Shown here piece by piece: positions 40,910 through 50,847 of a stretch of 64,000 nt of DNA. The position numbers and the translations under genes were made by a program. The notes below the pieces were generated by a model. It saw nothing but the letters and a program-made list of their open reading frames with translations, ran no database searches and was not told the DNA's origin. This stretch comes from Paenibacillus tritici (lineage in GTDB: Bacteria > Bacillota > Bacilli > Paenibacillales > Paenibacillaceae): positions 291,284-355,283 of the forward strand of contig NZ_JABMKX010000001.1 in the NCBI RefSeq assembly GCF_013204885.1, written 5' to 3'. Position 1 is the stretch's first letter, and each line of letters opens with the position of its first letter.

Positions 40910-42496
40910 GTGAATAAGAAAAAAGCAATGACACTGATGTCCAGTATCCTGATGGTCTCTCTGCTTAGCGCTTGCGGCGGCAATGGCAATGCTGGCGGAA
41001 GCACACCGGAGCCGCAGGCCTCAGCCGCTGCAACGGAAGCTGCAGGAACGAATGCCCAGCCAGCCACAGATTCCGGCACAGTCGATACGTCCCAGCCCGT
41101 TACACTCAAGATGATTTTTGTAGGACCTAAGCCTGTCGATTATGACCTGGTATTCGGAGAGATTAATAAGAAGCTGAAGGAGAAAATCAATGCGACCCTG
41201 GAAGCCGAGTTCCTCGACTGGTCCGACTGGGCGCAGAAATATCCGCTTAAGCTGGCGGCGAACGAGGACTTCGATCTCATCTATGCGGCCAACTGGGCCG
41301 GCTATAACGATCAGTCGCTCAAAGGCGGATTCCTGGAGCTGACCAATGAGCTGCTGGAGAAATACGCACCGATGACCTGGAAAGCAATGCCGGAGGTAGG
41401 CTGGGGTCAGGCCAAGGTGAACGGCAAGCTCTATATGGTGCCCCAGAACCGCGGGGAGACGGTTGAGAAGCTGATTCTATACCGTGAGGATCTGCGCAAG
41501 AAATATAACCTGCCGGAGATCAGCAGTCCTGAGGCGTATGCCAACTATCTCAAGACCGTAGCCGAGAAGGAGAAGGGCGTTACGCCGTTCGTGCCGGAGA
41601 CCGGAGACTGGAAGCTCCACAACCTGGACCGGATCCTGCTGAAGCAGCAGAACGAATGGAATCTGTTCGATCTTGATCTGCCGATGGGCTTCAAGCTGGA
41701 CGATCCTACAGGTAAAGTGTTCAACTTGTATGAGACGCCGGAATTCAAGGAGCTAGTCTACTATTATAAAGATCTGGCTGATCACAACGCCTGGTCGAAG
41801 AGCGCACTGAACAGCAAGCTGGATCACCAGCAGGAATTCCGTGCAGGCAAAACAGCGTCGATCACACACAACGTAGGTACACTGGGCGCCTTAATGACGG
41901 ATATGCGTGAGAAAAATTCGCCGTATGAGCTGGCCCTGGCCGATATTAACCCGGGTAAGAAAAAATCCGTTGCCGTCTCGACCCAGAATGGTGTTGCGGT
42001 CCATGCTACCTCCAAGAACCCGGAACGCTCACTGATGCTGATTGATCTGCTGCAGAATGACAAGGAACTGCATGACCTGATCATGACCGGGATTACAGCC
42101 GTGCATTATAATCCGGTTGGCGATGATAAATATACGAATGCAGAGAAGAACGCCAACTACACCGGGTTCTCCAACTGGGGCTTCAACTCGCCGCTGAACC
42201 GGGATAACGCCACCTTCCCGGATGAAGCGAATGCCCTGACTGACAAATGGGAGAACGAGGTCTATCACTATCCGCTGGAAACCTTTGTCTTCGATAACAG
42301 CAAGGTGAAGACGGAAGTTGCCAACGTCGGCAATGTCATGCTGCAATATGGAATTCCGCTGGAGTACGGCACTGTGAAGGATGTAGACGCAGGTCTGGCC
42401 AAGCTGCAGCAGCAGGTCAAGGCGGCCGGTATCGACACGATCATCGCTGAGGTTCAGCGCCAGATTGATGAATTCCTGGCGGCATCAGGCCAATAA
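40910..42496 (+). CDS. ABC transporter substrate-binding lipoprotein (sugar type)
   Basis: About 528 residues from a GTG with GGGGGG 8-14 nt upstream. Lipoprotein signal LMVSLLSACGG (lipobox LSAC), then a Ser/Ala-rich linker. The body is a type 1 family solute-binding protein for saccharides (LKMIFVGPKPVDYDLVFGEIN, DFDLIYAANWAGYNDQ, VNGKLYMVPQNRGE, ...SKNPERSLMLIDLLQND) with a C-terminal part like DUF3502 of LplA-type proteins. No permease or ATPase gene is adjacent, so it works with proteins encoded elsewhere. The cre site indicates glucose repression. Confidence 0.9.
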   Translation: MNKKKAMTLMSSILMVSLLSACGGNGNAGGSTPEPQASAAATEAAGTNAQPATDSGTVDTSQPVTLKMIFVGPKPVDYDLVFGEINKKLKEKINATLEAEFLDWSDWAQKYPLKLAANEDFDLIYAANWAGYNDQSLKGGFLELTNELLEKYAPMTWKAMPEVGWGQAKVNGKLYMVPQNRGETVEKLILYREDLRKKYNLPEISSPEAYANYLKTVAEKEKGVTPFVPETGDWKLHNLDRILLKQQNEWNLFDLDLPMGFKLDDPTGKVFNLYETPEFKELVYYYKDLADHNAWSKSALNSKLDHQQEFRAGKTASITHNVGTLGALMTDMREKNSPYELALADINPGKKKSVAVSTQNGVAVHATSKNPERSLMLIDLLQNDKELHDLIMTGITAVHYNPVGDDKYTNAEKNANYTGFSNWGFNSPLNRDNATFPDEANALTDKWENEVYHYPLETFVFDNSKVKTEVANVGNVMLQYGIPLEYGTVKDVDAGLAKLQQQVKAAGIDTIIAEVQRQIDEFLAASGQ

Positions 42497-42517
42497 AAGA
42501 GTGCAACAGCCAAAAGG

Positions 42518-42545
42518 GCCCGCGTGGATATACGCGGGCTTCTTT
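42518..42545 (+). terminator. Intrinsic terminator after the solute-binding gene
   Basis: GCCCGCGT pairs with ACGCGGGC, followed by TTCTTT. Confidence 0.8.
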
Positions 42546-42582
42546 GCACGTTCTAGCTGTAGCTGAATTTCAGGCTCAAAGC

Positions 42583-43935
42583 TCAGCCTTTTACGCGGGC
42601 CGGAGGAATACTCTGCGGATTATTGAACACATTTCCGGGATCATATTTAGCCTTGACTCTGCGTAACCGGGCATAGTTGGTTCCATAATAGACGGGGCCG
42701 GAATTTTTGATGCCCTGGTCTGGAACATTGATATAGCTGCCTACGATAAAGGGCTTCAGCTTGCGGCGGGTATTGCGCACATAGAATATATTTTTGGCCG
42801 CTGCCGATTTCTTGATCCACGAGCTGTTCCACTCCACATAGAATTTGGCCTTACGCCAGTAGAAGGCGGTGGATTTAGGAGATACCCGGCTTACCGCACC
42901 GCCCCAGTTGAGGAAAAAGAACCCGGCGGACTGCCCCTCGACGGTCTCCAGGAACTCCCGCATGGCTTTGATGGCCTTATCCGGAAAAGGTTTTCTGCCA
43001 AAACCGCTGGAGAACTGGTTGCTGACTCTTTGGGTCTGCACCGGATCGGGAGCAAGCAGGAAGCTTACTGCTTTGGGATAAGGCAAGGACCGGATCGTTT
43101 GCTTCGTAGGTGTTCCTACGCCCGTCACAGGCTTCAAGAGGCGGATGGTCTCCGCTTTGGACCCGAGGAACACGCCCAGCATACTGACATTGCCGCCCTT
43201 CTTGGGCCCGATGGATAATTCGCTGCCCAGTCTGGTATTGACAGAAGGCGCCCAGCGCTGCCAGGCCTTGAAGACCCTCTCGAACTGATGCCAGGGCCAG
43301 GTGATCTGAAAGACGGTAGCTGTGGCCGGGGCAGAGCGCACCTTGAATGTATAACGGGTGCAGACTCCGAAGTTCCCTCCGCCGCCTCCGCGGGAAGCCC
43401 ACAGCAGATCGGCGTTGCTGTTCTTATTGGCGACAATAATCCGCCCTTTGGCATCCACCATTTCGAGTTCAATCAGATTATCGCTGACCAGTCCTACCGT
43501 CCGCTGGAGCGGTCCGATCCCCCCGCCTAATGTAATGCCCCCGATGCCGACGGTCGGGCTGTCCCCGAATGGAGACATGTATCCCTGCCGGGCAAGCGTA
43601 TGTGCAATCCGTCCTACAGTATTTCCGGCTCCGACGACAGCTGTTTTTGTTTTTTTGCTCAGCTTAATGCTCTTCATTTCACTTACATCAATAACAATGC
43701 CTCCGTTGACTTGGGAGAGATTAACCTCCAGCGCATGTCTGCCGCCCCTGGGCCGGATGGGAATATGCCGCTCGTTGGCCCATTTGACGGCATTGGCCAC
43801 ATCCTGTGTCTTCTGTGCGAAGACAAAAACCTTCGGGAACCTGTCGGTATGGGGGTCCCAATTTTTACGCGCCGTGTCATAACCCGGATCACCTTTAAAA
43901 ACTACCCGTCCGGTAAGCTTCGTGCCTGAGTTCAC
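42583..43935 (-). CDS. FAD-dependent oxidase, berberine-bridge (BBE/PCMH) type
   Basis: About 450 residues from a GTG with AAGGAG 9 nt upstream. N-terminal PCMH FAD-binding domain: KVFVFAQKTQDVANAVKWANE, IRPRGGRHALEV (the His is the usual covalent FAD site), GIVIDVSEMKSIKL, and GGITLGGGIGPLQRTVGLVSDNL. The second cysteine for bicovalent FAD is not at the expected place, so linkage is probably through His only. C-terminal BBE motif present as ARLRRVKAKYDPGNVFNNPQSI. No signal peptide. Oxidises an alcohol or sugar using oxygen; substrate unknown. Confidence 0.88.
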   Translation of the reverse strand: MNSGTKLTGRVVFKGDPGYDTARKNWDPHTDRFPKVFVFAQKTQDVANAVKWANERHIPIRPRGGRHALEVNLSQVNGGIVIDVSEMKSIKLSKKTKTAVVGAGNTVGRIAHTLARQGYMSPFGDSPTVGIGGITLGGGIGPLQRTVGLVSDNLIELEMVDAKGRIIVANKNSNADLLWASRGGGGGNFGVCTRYTFKVRSAPATATVFQITWPWHQFERVFKAWQRWAPSVNTRLGSELSIGPKKGGNVSMLGVFLGSKAETIRLLKPVTGVGTPTKQTIRSLPYPKAVSFLLAPDPVQTQRVSNQFSSGFGRKPFPDKAIKAMREFLETVEGQSAGFFFLNWGGAVSRVSPKSTAFYWRKAKFYVEWNSSWIKKSAAAKNIFYVRNTRRKLKPFIVGSYINVPDQGIKNSGPVYYGTNYARLRRVKAKYDPGNVFNNPQSIPPARVKG

Positions 43936-44166
43936 TCGTTCCAGCTCCTTCTGAGCTAATAATTAACTGCATGGTATCACTAGGACCTCATATAGTATGC
44001 AGGGTATTAGTCTAGGGATTGGGCGAATGCCGGGGATAGATGTGATGAATAAGATTCCGTAACCATGCCTGCGGTTAATCGTATAAGGATAACAAGCTTG
44101 ACTCGATTTGCTCCAAGACGGAATTACAACAGGATAGACCATTATGAAGCTAAGGTTGTGCAGCCT

Positions 44167-46551
44167 ATGAATGAAATCGTTAGAGATCATCCCCATACAG
44201 GTTATCGGCTGGCAGAGCAGAAGGCAGCCCGTTATCTGGCTTCGCTTCAAGGTCAGATGGAGAGCAGGGCTTACGTGGCAGCGCTGACGGCAGATATCCA
44301 TGAGTGGAAAAAGACGCATCTGCCGCCGTTCTCCGGCCTGTCCCTGCAGTCCCTATGGAAGAAAAAACCGGATACTAAGGATTACTACCGGTATATCAGG
44401 TGGCTGAATTACACAGGTAAACTGGATAATTATCTGGACCGGAGTGTCTCTTACATTTATATGAGAGATCTGGGGAAGGCACTGGATTCTCTGGACACGC
44501 AGGAGAGGATAAAGAGAGCTGTTGCTGATCTGAACAGATACCTGCTGAAGTCAGCCCGCTCAGGTGAGGGAGAAGAGCCGGACTTCATGAACCTGGCCGG
44601 AGTGTACCGCTGGGCCCAGAAGGAGGGAATAGAAGCTGCGGTGATCTGGGTATTCGCAAAATTAAGATCCGTAGCTGCCCATATTCCGGAGGGAATGAAC
44701 GCAGAGCATGCCCAGCGTAAGCTGATTAAGATTATCGTTGGCGTTATTCTGCATGTGATCGAAGAGCTGGACGGCAATGTAGCGCCTGCGGAACGTTCCC
44801 GGAGACTGGATGAAGCGGTCAGGCTGGGCTACTCCTATGGGCTTACCTATCCTTTCGTCGATGATCTGCTGGATTCACAGATTCTGACGGCTCAGGAAAA
44901 GGTGCAATACTCGGAGCTGATCCGTTCAGCGCTGCTGACCGGAGCTGTGCCTGAGCTGGGCGGCTGGACGGGAGAGAATATGGAGCTGATCGCCTATATC
45001 CATTCCGAGCTTTCGGAGGCTTTTACGTATATTAAGCAGCAGCAGCGGCCGGAGAACCAGCAGCTTTTTTTCGAGCAGTCGCTGGTCTTCTTTGAGGCTC
45101 AGGATATAGACCGTGTCAAGGTGCTTACGCGTACGGATTACACCAATGAAGAATTGTACATCCCGGTCATATTGAAATCATCGTCCTCCCGGCTGATTGC
45201 CCGCTCTGTGACTAGTGCGCCTGAAGATGAGGGGTTTGAAGAACGGACCTTCTTTTTTGGCCTCTACAACCAGCTGGCCGACGATTTCGCGGATATGACC
45301 CAGGATATGATGGATGGAGCTGTAACGCCTTATACCTATTATCTGAAATATCATAAACAGCGCCCGGATTTGATGAATCCTTTTGAATTATACTGGGCGG
45401 TGATCTCCCATCTGCTCCACCATGTCTACCACTCGGGTGCCAAGGCCCGTGAGGTCATTCTGGACCGGGCAATCAATGGGCTGAGGCGTTACAAGGAACG
45501 GGTGGGAGCGGATAAGTACAAGGAGACGATGGGGATTTTTGCTGCCGGTAACCCGGAGTTTAACAGGCTCATTCAGACTATGGTACGCAAAGCGGAAGAG
45601 GTGGACTTTTTCGATAAGCTGCTGCGGGACCAGATGATTGAGCATCTGAAGAAGGATGCCGGAGAGCAGCAGGAATTCTTCGATACCTTCACAAATGTCC
45701 GCAAGCTGATTAACAGCGAACTGCCCTTCACCAAGCCGCAGGGACTTCCGGCCATGAAGGAACAGCTGATGGAGGCGGCCAATTATAGCCTGGAGGGAGA
45801 CGGGAAGAGGGTGCGTCCGATTCTTACTTGGGTGATGGGCGTGAAGGAATACGGGTTAGCCGCAGAGGCTATTGTTCCGCTGCTCCGTTCGCTCGAGTAT
45901 ATGCATACCGCTTCCCTGATCTTCGATGATCTGCCTTCCCAGGATAATGCTTCAACCCGCAGAGGACGCGTCACCCTGCACCAGCTTCATAACAGTGCCG
46001 TTGCTGAATTAACGGGTCTCTATCTGATCCAGAGGGCGATTGGAGAACAAGCCTCGCTTGACCGGTTCAGGGCAGAGACGGTGCTTGCCCTGATCCGTTA
46101 TTCAGCCCGCAAGGCAGAGGAGATGTGTATGGGCCAGGCGATGGATTTGGATGCCAAGGGCAAAATACTGACGCTGGAGCAGCTGAATGCGGTATGCTTT
46201 TATAAAACTGGTGTGGCCTTTGAGGCCTGTCTGGTCATGCCGGCTATGCTTGCTGAGGTCAGTGAGACGGAAATCAATGTGCTCAAAAGAATTGCCTATC
46301 ATATGGGAATTGCTTTTCAGATTAAGGATGATCTGCTGGATGTGGAAGGGGATACGTCGATCCTTGGCAAACCGGTGGGCAACGATGCGGTGAACAATAA
46401 TTCCAACTTCGTCTCCATTCTCGGACAAGAGGGGGCCAGTAAAGAGATGTGGGAGCACTATTGTAAGGCGGCAGAGGCACTACGTGAGATTCCGCGCAAT
46501 ATTACTTTTCTGAAGCATTTAATGAATTATGTTGTGAATAGGGAGCGGTGA
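44167..46551 (+). CDS. Tandem class I isoprenoid synthase fusion
   Basis: About 794 residues from the ATG at 44167 (weak RBS; an ATG at 44065 is also in frame). The C-terminal 300 residues are a trans-prenyl diphosphate synthase: GKRVRPILTW, first Asp-rich motif IFDDLPSQDNASTRRG (about residue 585), MGQAMDLDAKG, and second motif QIKDDLLDVEGD (about 718). The N-terminal 490 residues also carry two Asp-rich motifs about 140 residues apart, YPFVDDLLDSQ (about 232) and YNQLADDFADMTQDMMDG (about 371), as expected of a second class I isoprenoid-synthase fold. It may make and then use a prenyl diphosphate. Standalone gene. Confidence 0.85.
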   Translation: MNEIVRDHPHTGYRLAEQKAARYLASLQGQMESRAYVAALTADIHEWKKTHLPPFSGLSLQSLWKKKPDTKDYYRYIRWLNYTGKLDNYLDRSVSYIYMRDLGKALDSLDTQERIKRAVADLNRYLLKSARSGEGEEPDFMNLAGVYRWAQKEGIEAAVIWVFAKLRSVAAHIPEGMNAEHAQRKLIKIIVGVILHVIEELDGNVAPAERSRRLDEAVRLGYSYGLTYPFVDDLLDSQILTAQEKVQYSELIRSALLTGAVPELGGWTGENMELIAYIHSELSEAFTYIKQQQRPENQQLFFEQSLVFFEAQDIDRVKVLTRTDYTNEELYIPVILKSSSSRLIARSVTSAPEDEGFEERTFFFGLYNQLADDFADMTQDMMDGAVTPYTYYLKYHKQRPDLMNPFELYWAVISHLLHHVYHSGAKAREVILDRAINGLRRYKERVGADKYKETMGIFAAGNPEFNRLIQTMVRKAEEVDFFDKLLRDQMIEHLKKDAGEQQEFFDTFTNVRKLINSELPFTKPQGLPAMKEQLMEAANYSLEGDGKRVRPILTWVMGVKEYGLAAEAIVPLLRSLEYMHTASLIFDDLPSQDNASTRRGRVTLHQLHNSAVAELTGLYLIQRAIGEQASLDRFRAETVLALIRYSARKAEEMCMGQAMDLDAKGKILTLEQLNAVCFYKTGVAFEACLVMPAMLAEVSETEINVLKRIAYHMGIAFQIKDDLLDVEGDTSILGKPVGNDAVNNNSNFVSILGQEGASKEMWEHYCKAAEALREIPRNITFLKHLMNYVVNRER

Positions 46552-46599
46552 AGAGACCGCGTGCAGGGAAATATTAGGCGGCCCGGCAACTTGAATATT

Positions 46600-46631
46600 T
46601 ACATTTCGTGTAATGTAGATATACTTATAAT
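46600..46631 (+). promoter_or_regulatory. Promoter with inverted repeat upstream of ddh
   Basis: TACATT (46600-46605) and AATGTA (46612-46617) form an inverted repeat with a 6-bp centre; TATAAT follows at 46626-46631. The repeat overlaps the expected -35 position, so it may be a repressor site. Confidence 0.5.
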
Positions 46632-46683
46632 TTAAAAGGATTCATATCTCCGGGTTAACCGGCAAGGGAGGATAATATCAGAC

Positions 46684-47667
46684 ATGACTTCAACTATTAG
46701 AATAGGGATCGTCGGATACGGAAATTTGGGCAAAGGGGTGCAGCAGGCGATTGCCCAGAATCCGGATATGGAGCTGAGCGCCATATTTACCCGCAGAGAC
46801 CCGCAGCAGCTGGCGGACATCACAGGAACAGTCACAGAGCATATCTCAGCTGCCGAGCAGTACATAGGCAAAATTGATGTGATGATTCTGTGCGGTGGTT
46901 CCGCGACAGATCTGCCGGAGCAGACGCCGCAGCTGGCCCGGATGTTCAACACCGTTGACAGCTTCGACACGCATGCCAAAATCCCGGAATTCTTCACAGT
47001 GGTGGACAAGTCGGCGCAGGAGGGCGGCACGGTTAGTGTAATCTCAACGGGCTGGGACCCGGGAATGTTCTCCATGAACCGTCTGCTGATGCAGTCCATC
47101 CTGCCGGAAGGTGAGGATTATACGTTCTGGGGCACCGGGGTCAGCCAAGGGCATTCGGATGCGATCCGCCGCGTTCCCGGCGTGAAGGCTGGTGTTCAAT
47201 ATACCGTGCCTGTCCAGGAGGTGATTGACAGTATCCGTGGCGGCGAGACGCCGCAGCTGTCTACCCGTGAGAAGCACCGCCGGGAATGTTATGTGGTGGC
47301 AGAAGAAGGGGCAGATCGCGATGCGATTACCCGGAGCATTGTTGAGATGCCGAATTATTTCGCCGATTATGATACAACCGTCCAGTTCGTGTCGGAAGAA
47401 GTACTCGCCGCCGAGCACTCCGGGATGCCGCACGGCGGCTTCGTCATCCGCAGCGGAATCACCGGGGGCGGAAGCAAGCAGATTGCCGAATTCGGGCTGA
47501 AGCTGGACAGCAATCCCGAATTCACAGCCAGCGTGCTGGTGGCCTATGCCCGCGCAGCCGTTCGTCTGAAGCAAGAAGGCCATCAGGGTGCCAAGACCGT
47601 ATTTGATATTCCGCTCGGCCACCTGTCCCCGAAATCGGCAGAAACTCTGCGCCGCGAGCTGTTGTAG
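46684..47667 (+). CDS. ddh: meso-Diaminopimelate D-dehydrogenase
   Basis: About 327 residues, normal for this enzyme. NADP-binding Rossmann start IRIGIVGYGNLGKGVQQAI, FTRRDPQQL, ILCGGSATDLPEQTPQ, FDTHAKIPEFF, the substrate-binding STGWDPGMFSMNRLL and GTGVSQGHSDAIRRVPGVK, all characteristic of Ddh. It converts tetrahydrodipicolinate and ammonia to meso-diaminopimelate in one step, for lysine and peptidoglycan. It is followed downstream by two 51-bp arrays and, on the other strand, GdhA, another ammonia-assimilating enzyme. RBS GGGAGG. Confidence 0.94.
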   Translation: MTSTIRIGIVGYGNLGKGVQQAIAQNPDMELSAIFTRRDPQQLADITGTVTEHISAAEQYIGKIDVMILCGGSATDLPEQTPQLARMFNTVDSFDTHAKIPEFFTVVDKSAQEGGTVSVISTGWDPGMFSMNRLLMQSILPEGEDYTFWGTGVSQGHSDAIRRVPGVKAGVQYTVPVQEVIDSIRGGETPQLSTREKHRRECYVVAEEGADRDAITRSIVEMPNYFADYDTTVQFVSEEVLAAEHSGMPHGGFVIRSGITGGGSKQIAEFGLKLDSNPEFTASVLVAYARAAVRLKQEGHQGAKTVFDIPLGHLSPKSAETLRRELL

Positions 47668-47748
47668 GCCGGAGTGGCGGGCAACTGTAGGCTGGAGCCG
47701 CGGGCAGCTTGGAAAGAGCTGCCCGCTGATGGGGAGAGCAAGATCAAA

Positions 47749-48054
47749 GGGATAAATCCCTCTGATTGAGCTGAAAGTTGGCTGGATGAGGAAATGAAAG
47801 GGATAAATCCCTCTGATTGAGCTGGAAGTTGGCTGGAAGGGGAAATGAAAGGGATAAATCCCTCTGATTGAGCTGGAAGTTGGCTGGATGGGGAAATGAA
47901 GGGGATAAATCCCTCTGATTGAGCTGGAAGTTGGCTGGAAGGGGAAATGAAAGGGATAAATCCCTCTGATGGAGCTGGAAATTGGCTGGACGAGGAAATG
48001 AAGGGGATAAATCCCTTTGATGTGGCTGAGTGTGGCTGAAGGAGATTAGTTAGG
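47749..48054. repeat. 51-bp tandem array with GGGATAAATCCC cores (array 3)
   Basis: GGGATAAATCCC starts at 47749, 47800, 47851, 47902, 47953 and 48004: six units, exact 51-bp period. The core is an inverted repeat (GGGAT and ATCCC around AA). Between cores the sequence TGATTGAGCTGGAAGTTGG and GGGGAAATGAAA is nearly constant. The unit is unrelated to arrays 1, 2 and 4. It directly abuts array 4. Confidence 0.95.
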
Positions 48055-48462
48055 AGCACTAGTGCACCTCAAATTACTGGATGCGCACCAACTGGGCCAA
48101 TAAGGAGCATTAGTACACCTGAATTTACCGGACGCCCGCCAATTGAGCCAAGGAGGAGCACTAGTGCACTTGAATTCACCGAACACACGCCAACTGAGCC
48201 AATAAGGAGCATTAATGCACCTCAAATTACTGGACGCCCGCCAACTGAGCCAATAAGGGGCACTAGTGCACCTCAAATTACCGGACGCCCACCAAATGAG
48301 CCAAGGAGGAGCACTAGTGCACCTCAAATTACTGGACGCAGACCAATTGAGCCAAGGAGGAGCATTAGTGCACCTCAATTCACCAAACGCTCGCCAATTG
48401 AGCCAATAAGGAGCATTAATGCACCTGAACTCACCGGACGCGCACCAAATGAGTCAATCTAC
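48055..48462. repeat. 51-bp tandem array with GTGCACC cores (array 4)
   Basis: Cores (AGTGCAC or variants AGTACAC, AATGCAC) start at 48061, 48112, 48163, 48214, 48265, 48316, 48367 and 48418: eight units, exact 51-bp period, same count as array 1 and the same sequence family and orientation (GCACCTCAAATTACTGGACG, GAGCCAATAAGGAGCATT). Units vary at several positions, so this is an old array. It lies between the convergent ddh and gdhA genes. Confidence 0.95.
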
Positions 48463-48474
48463 CTTATAACCCAA

Positions 48475-48516
48475 AAAGAGGTGTCCCCAGCCGCTAGGCT
48501 TACGGGACACCTCTTT
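48475..48516 (-). terminator. Intrinsic terminator of gdhA
   Basis: AAAGAGGTGTCCC pairs with GGGACACCTCTTT. On the minus strand a short T run follows. Confidence 0.9.
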
Positions 48517-48532
48517 AAGTATCAAATGCAGG

Positions 48533-49987
<1,455 letters not shown>

Positions 49988-50008
49988 CTATAAAACCTTA
50001 CATCAATT

Positions 50009-50030
50009 TGCCAATCAATTATTTTTGGCA
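50009..50030. promoter_or_regulatory. Inverted repeat TGCCAA-N10-TTGGCA upstream of gdhA
   Basis: A 6-bp perfect inverted repeat with a 10-bp spacer, one helical turn, about 100 bp before the gdhA start. The surrounding 49919-50184 gap is AT-rich, with a near-direct repeat AGAATTCTATAAA / GAAATTCTATGAA and no gene. Confidence 0.5.
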
Positions 50031-50184
50031 TAGTCATTAAGAAATTCTATGAAGCTAACATGCTGTGCCAGTTTTCTTCATGAAATGGAGACTATTCTTG
50101 TCCTGATTGCCGATTATAGTCTCCTCCAAAATGGGTAGATAGGGTTATATAAGGTTTGTCACAATGAGAGTGAGGCGTTAATCA

Positions 50185-50847
50185 ATGAACTTATTATCTG
50201 TAGCAGAATTGGTGGATGTGGAGAATCACGCCTGGGAGGAGATCAGGGAGCTGCTGAGTCAAGGGAGACGCGTATACCGGCTGGAAGCTGCGCGGCCGGA
50301 AGCGGCAGGGCAGACGCTGGTCCGTCTTCAGGTAAGCACGAAGTCTTATCTGGGGGCCATTGCTTACGAGACCGGCGGGATCGTGTTTGAGCATGGCTGG
50401 ATTACACTGCTTGGTGCCGGGGCCGACGGGATCTACGGAAGTCTGACTTCCTGGAACGGCCTGTCCGCTGAGGAGGATATTCCTTCCATGCCAGGGATGC
50501 TGATTGTGGCTTATGATGCGGCTGGCGGTTTTTTTGGTCTGGATACGGGCAGGTTCGGGCAGAGCGGGCATATCTATTATTATGCGCCGGATGCCCTGAA
50601 GTGGGAGGCGACCGGGTTGACCTATTCGGGCTTCATCGGCTGGCTGGCGGAAGGGGACCTTGATCTGTTCTACCAGACGTTCCGCTGGGAGGGCTGGGAA
50701 GAGAGGGTGAAGGAGCTGGAGCCGGGTCAGGTCATGGGTTATTATCCCCCGCTGTGGACGGAAGAAGGCAGCGGTTCACAGAGCAGCAAAGCGCCGGTCT
50801 CTATCCTGGAGGCCTGGCAGGCAGCAAGAAGTGAAGGTACGGAATGA
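50185..50847 (+). CDS. DUF2625 family protein
   Basis: About 220 residues, cytosolic. It matches DUF2625 (PF10946) along its length: NHAWEEIRELLSQGRR, LVRLQVSTKSYLGAIAYETGGIVFEHGWITLLGAG, LIVAYDAAGGFFGLD, GHIYYYAPDALKWEATGLTYSGFIGWLAEGDLDLFYQTFRW, and GYYPPLWTEEG. The Trp- and Tyr-rich conserved blocks resemble SMI1/SUKH-type domains in style, but function is unknown. Its stop overlaps the start of the broken phosphoesterase (ATGA), so they were once an operon. Confidence 0.9.
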   Translation: MNLLSVAELVDVENHAWEEIRELLSQGRRVYRLEAARPEAAGQTLVRLQVSTKSYLGAIAYETGGIVFEHGWITLLGAGADGIYGSLTSWNGLSAEEDIPSMPGMLIVAYDAAGGFFGLDTGRFGQSGHIYYYAPDALKWEATGLTYSGFIGWLAEGDLDLFYQTFRWEGWEERVKELEPGQVMGYYPPLWTEEGSGSQSSKAPVSILEAWQAARSEGTE

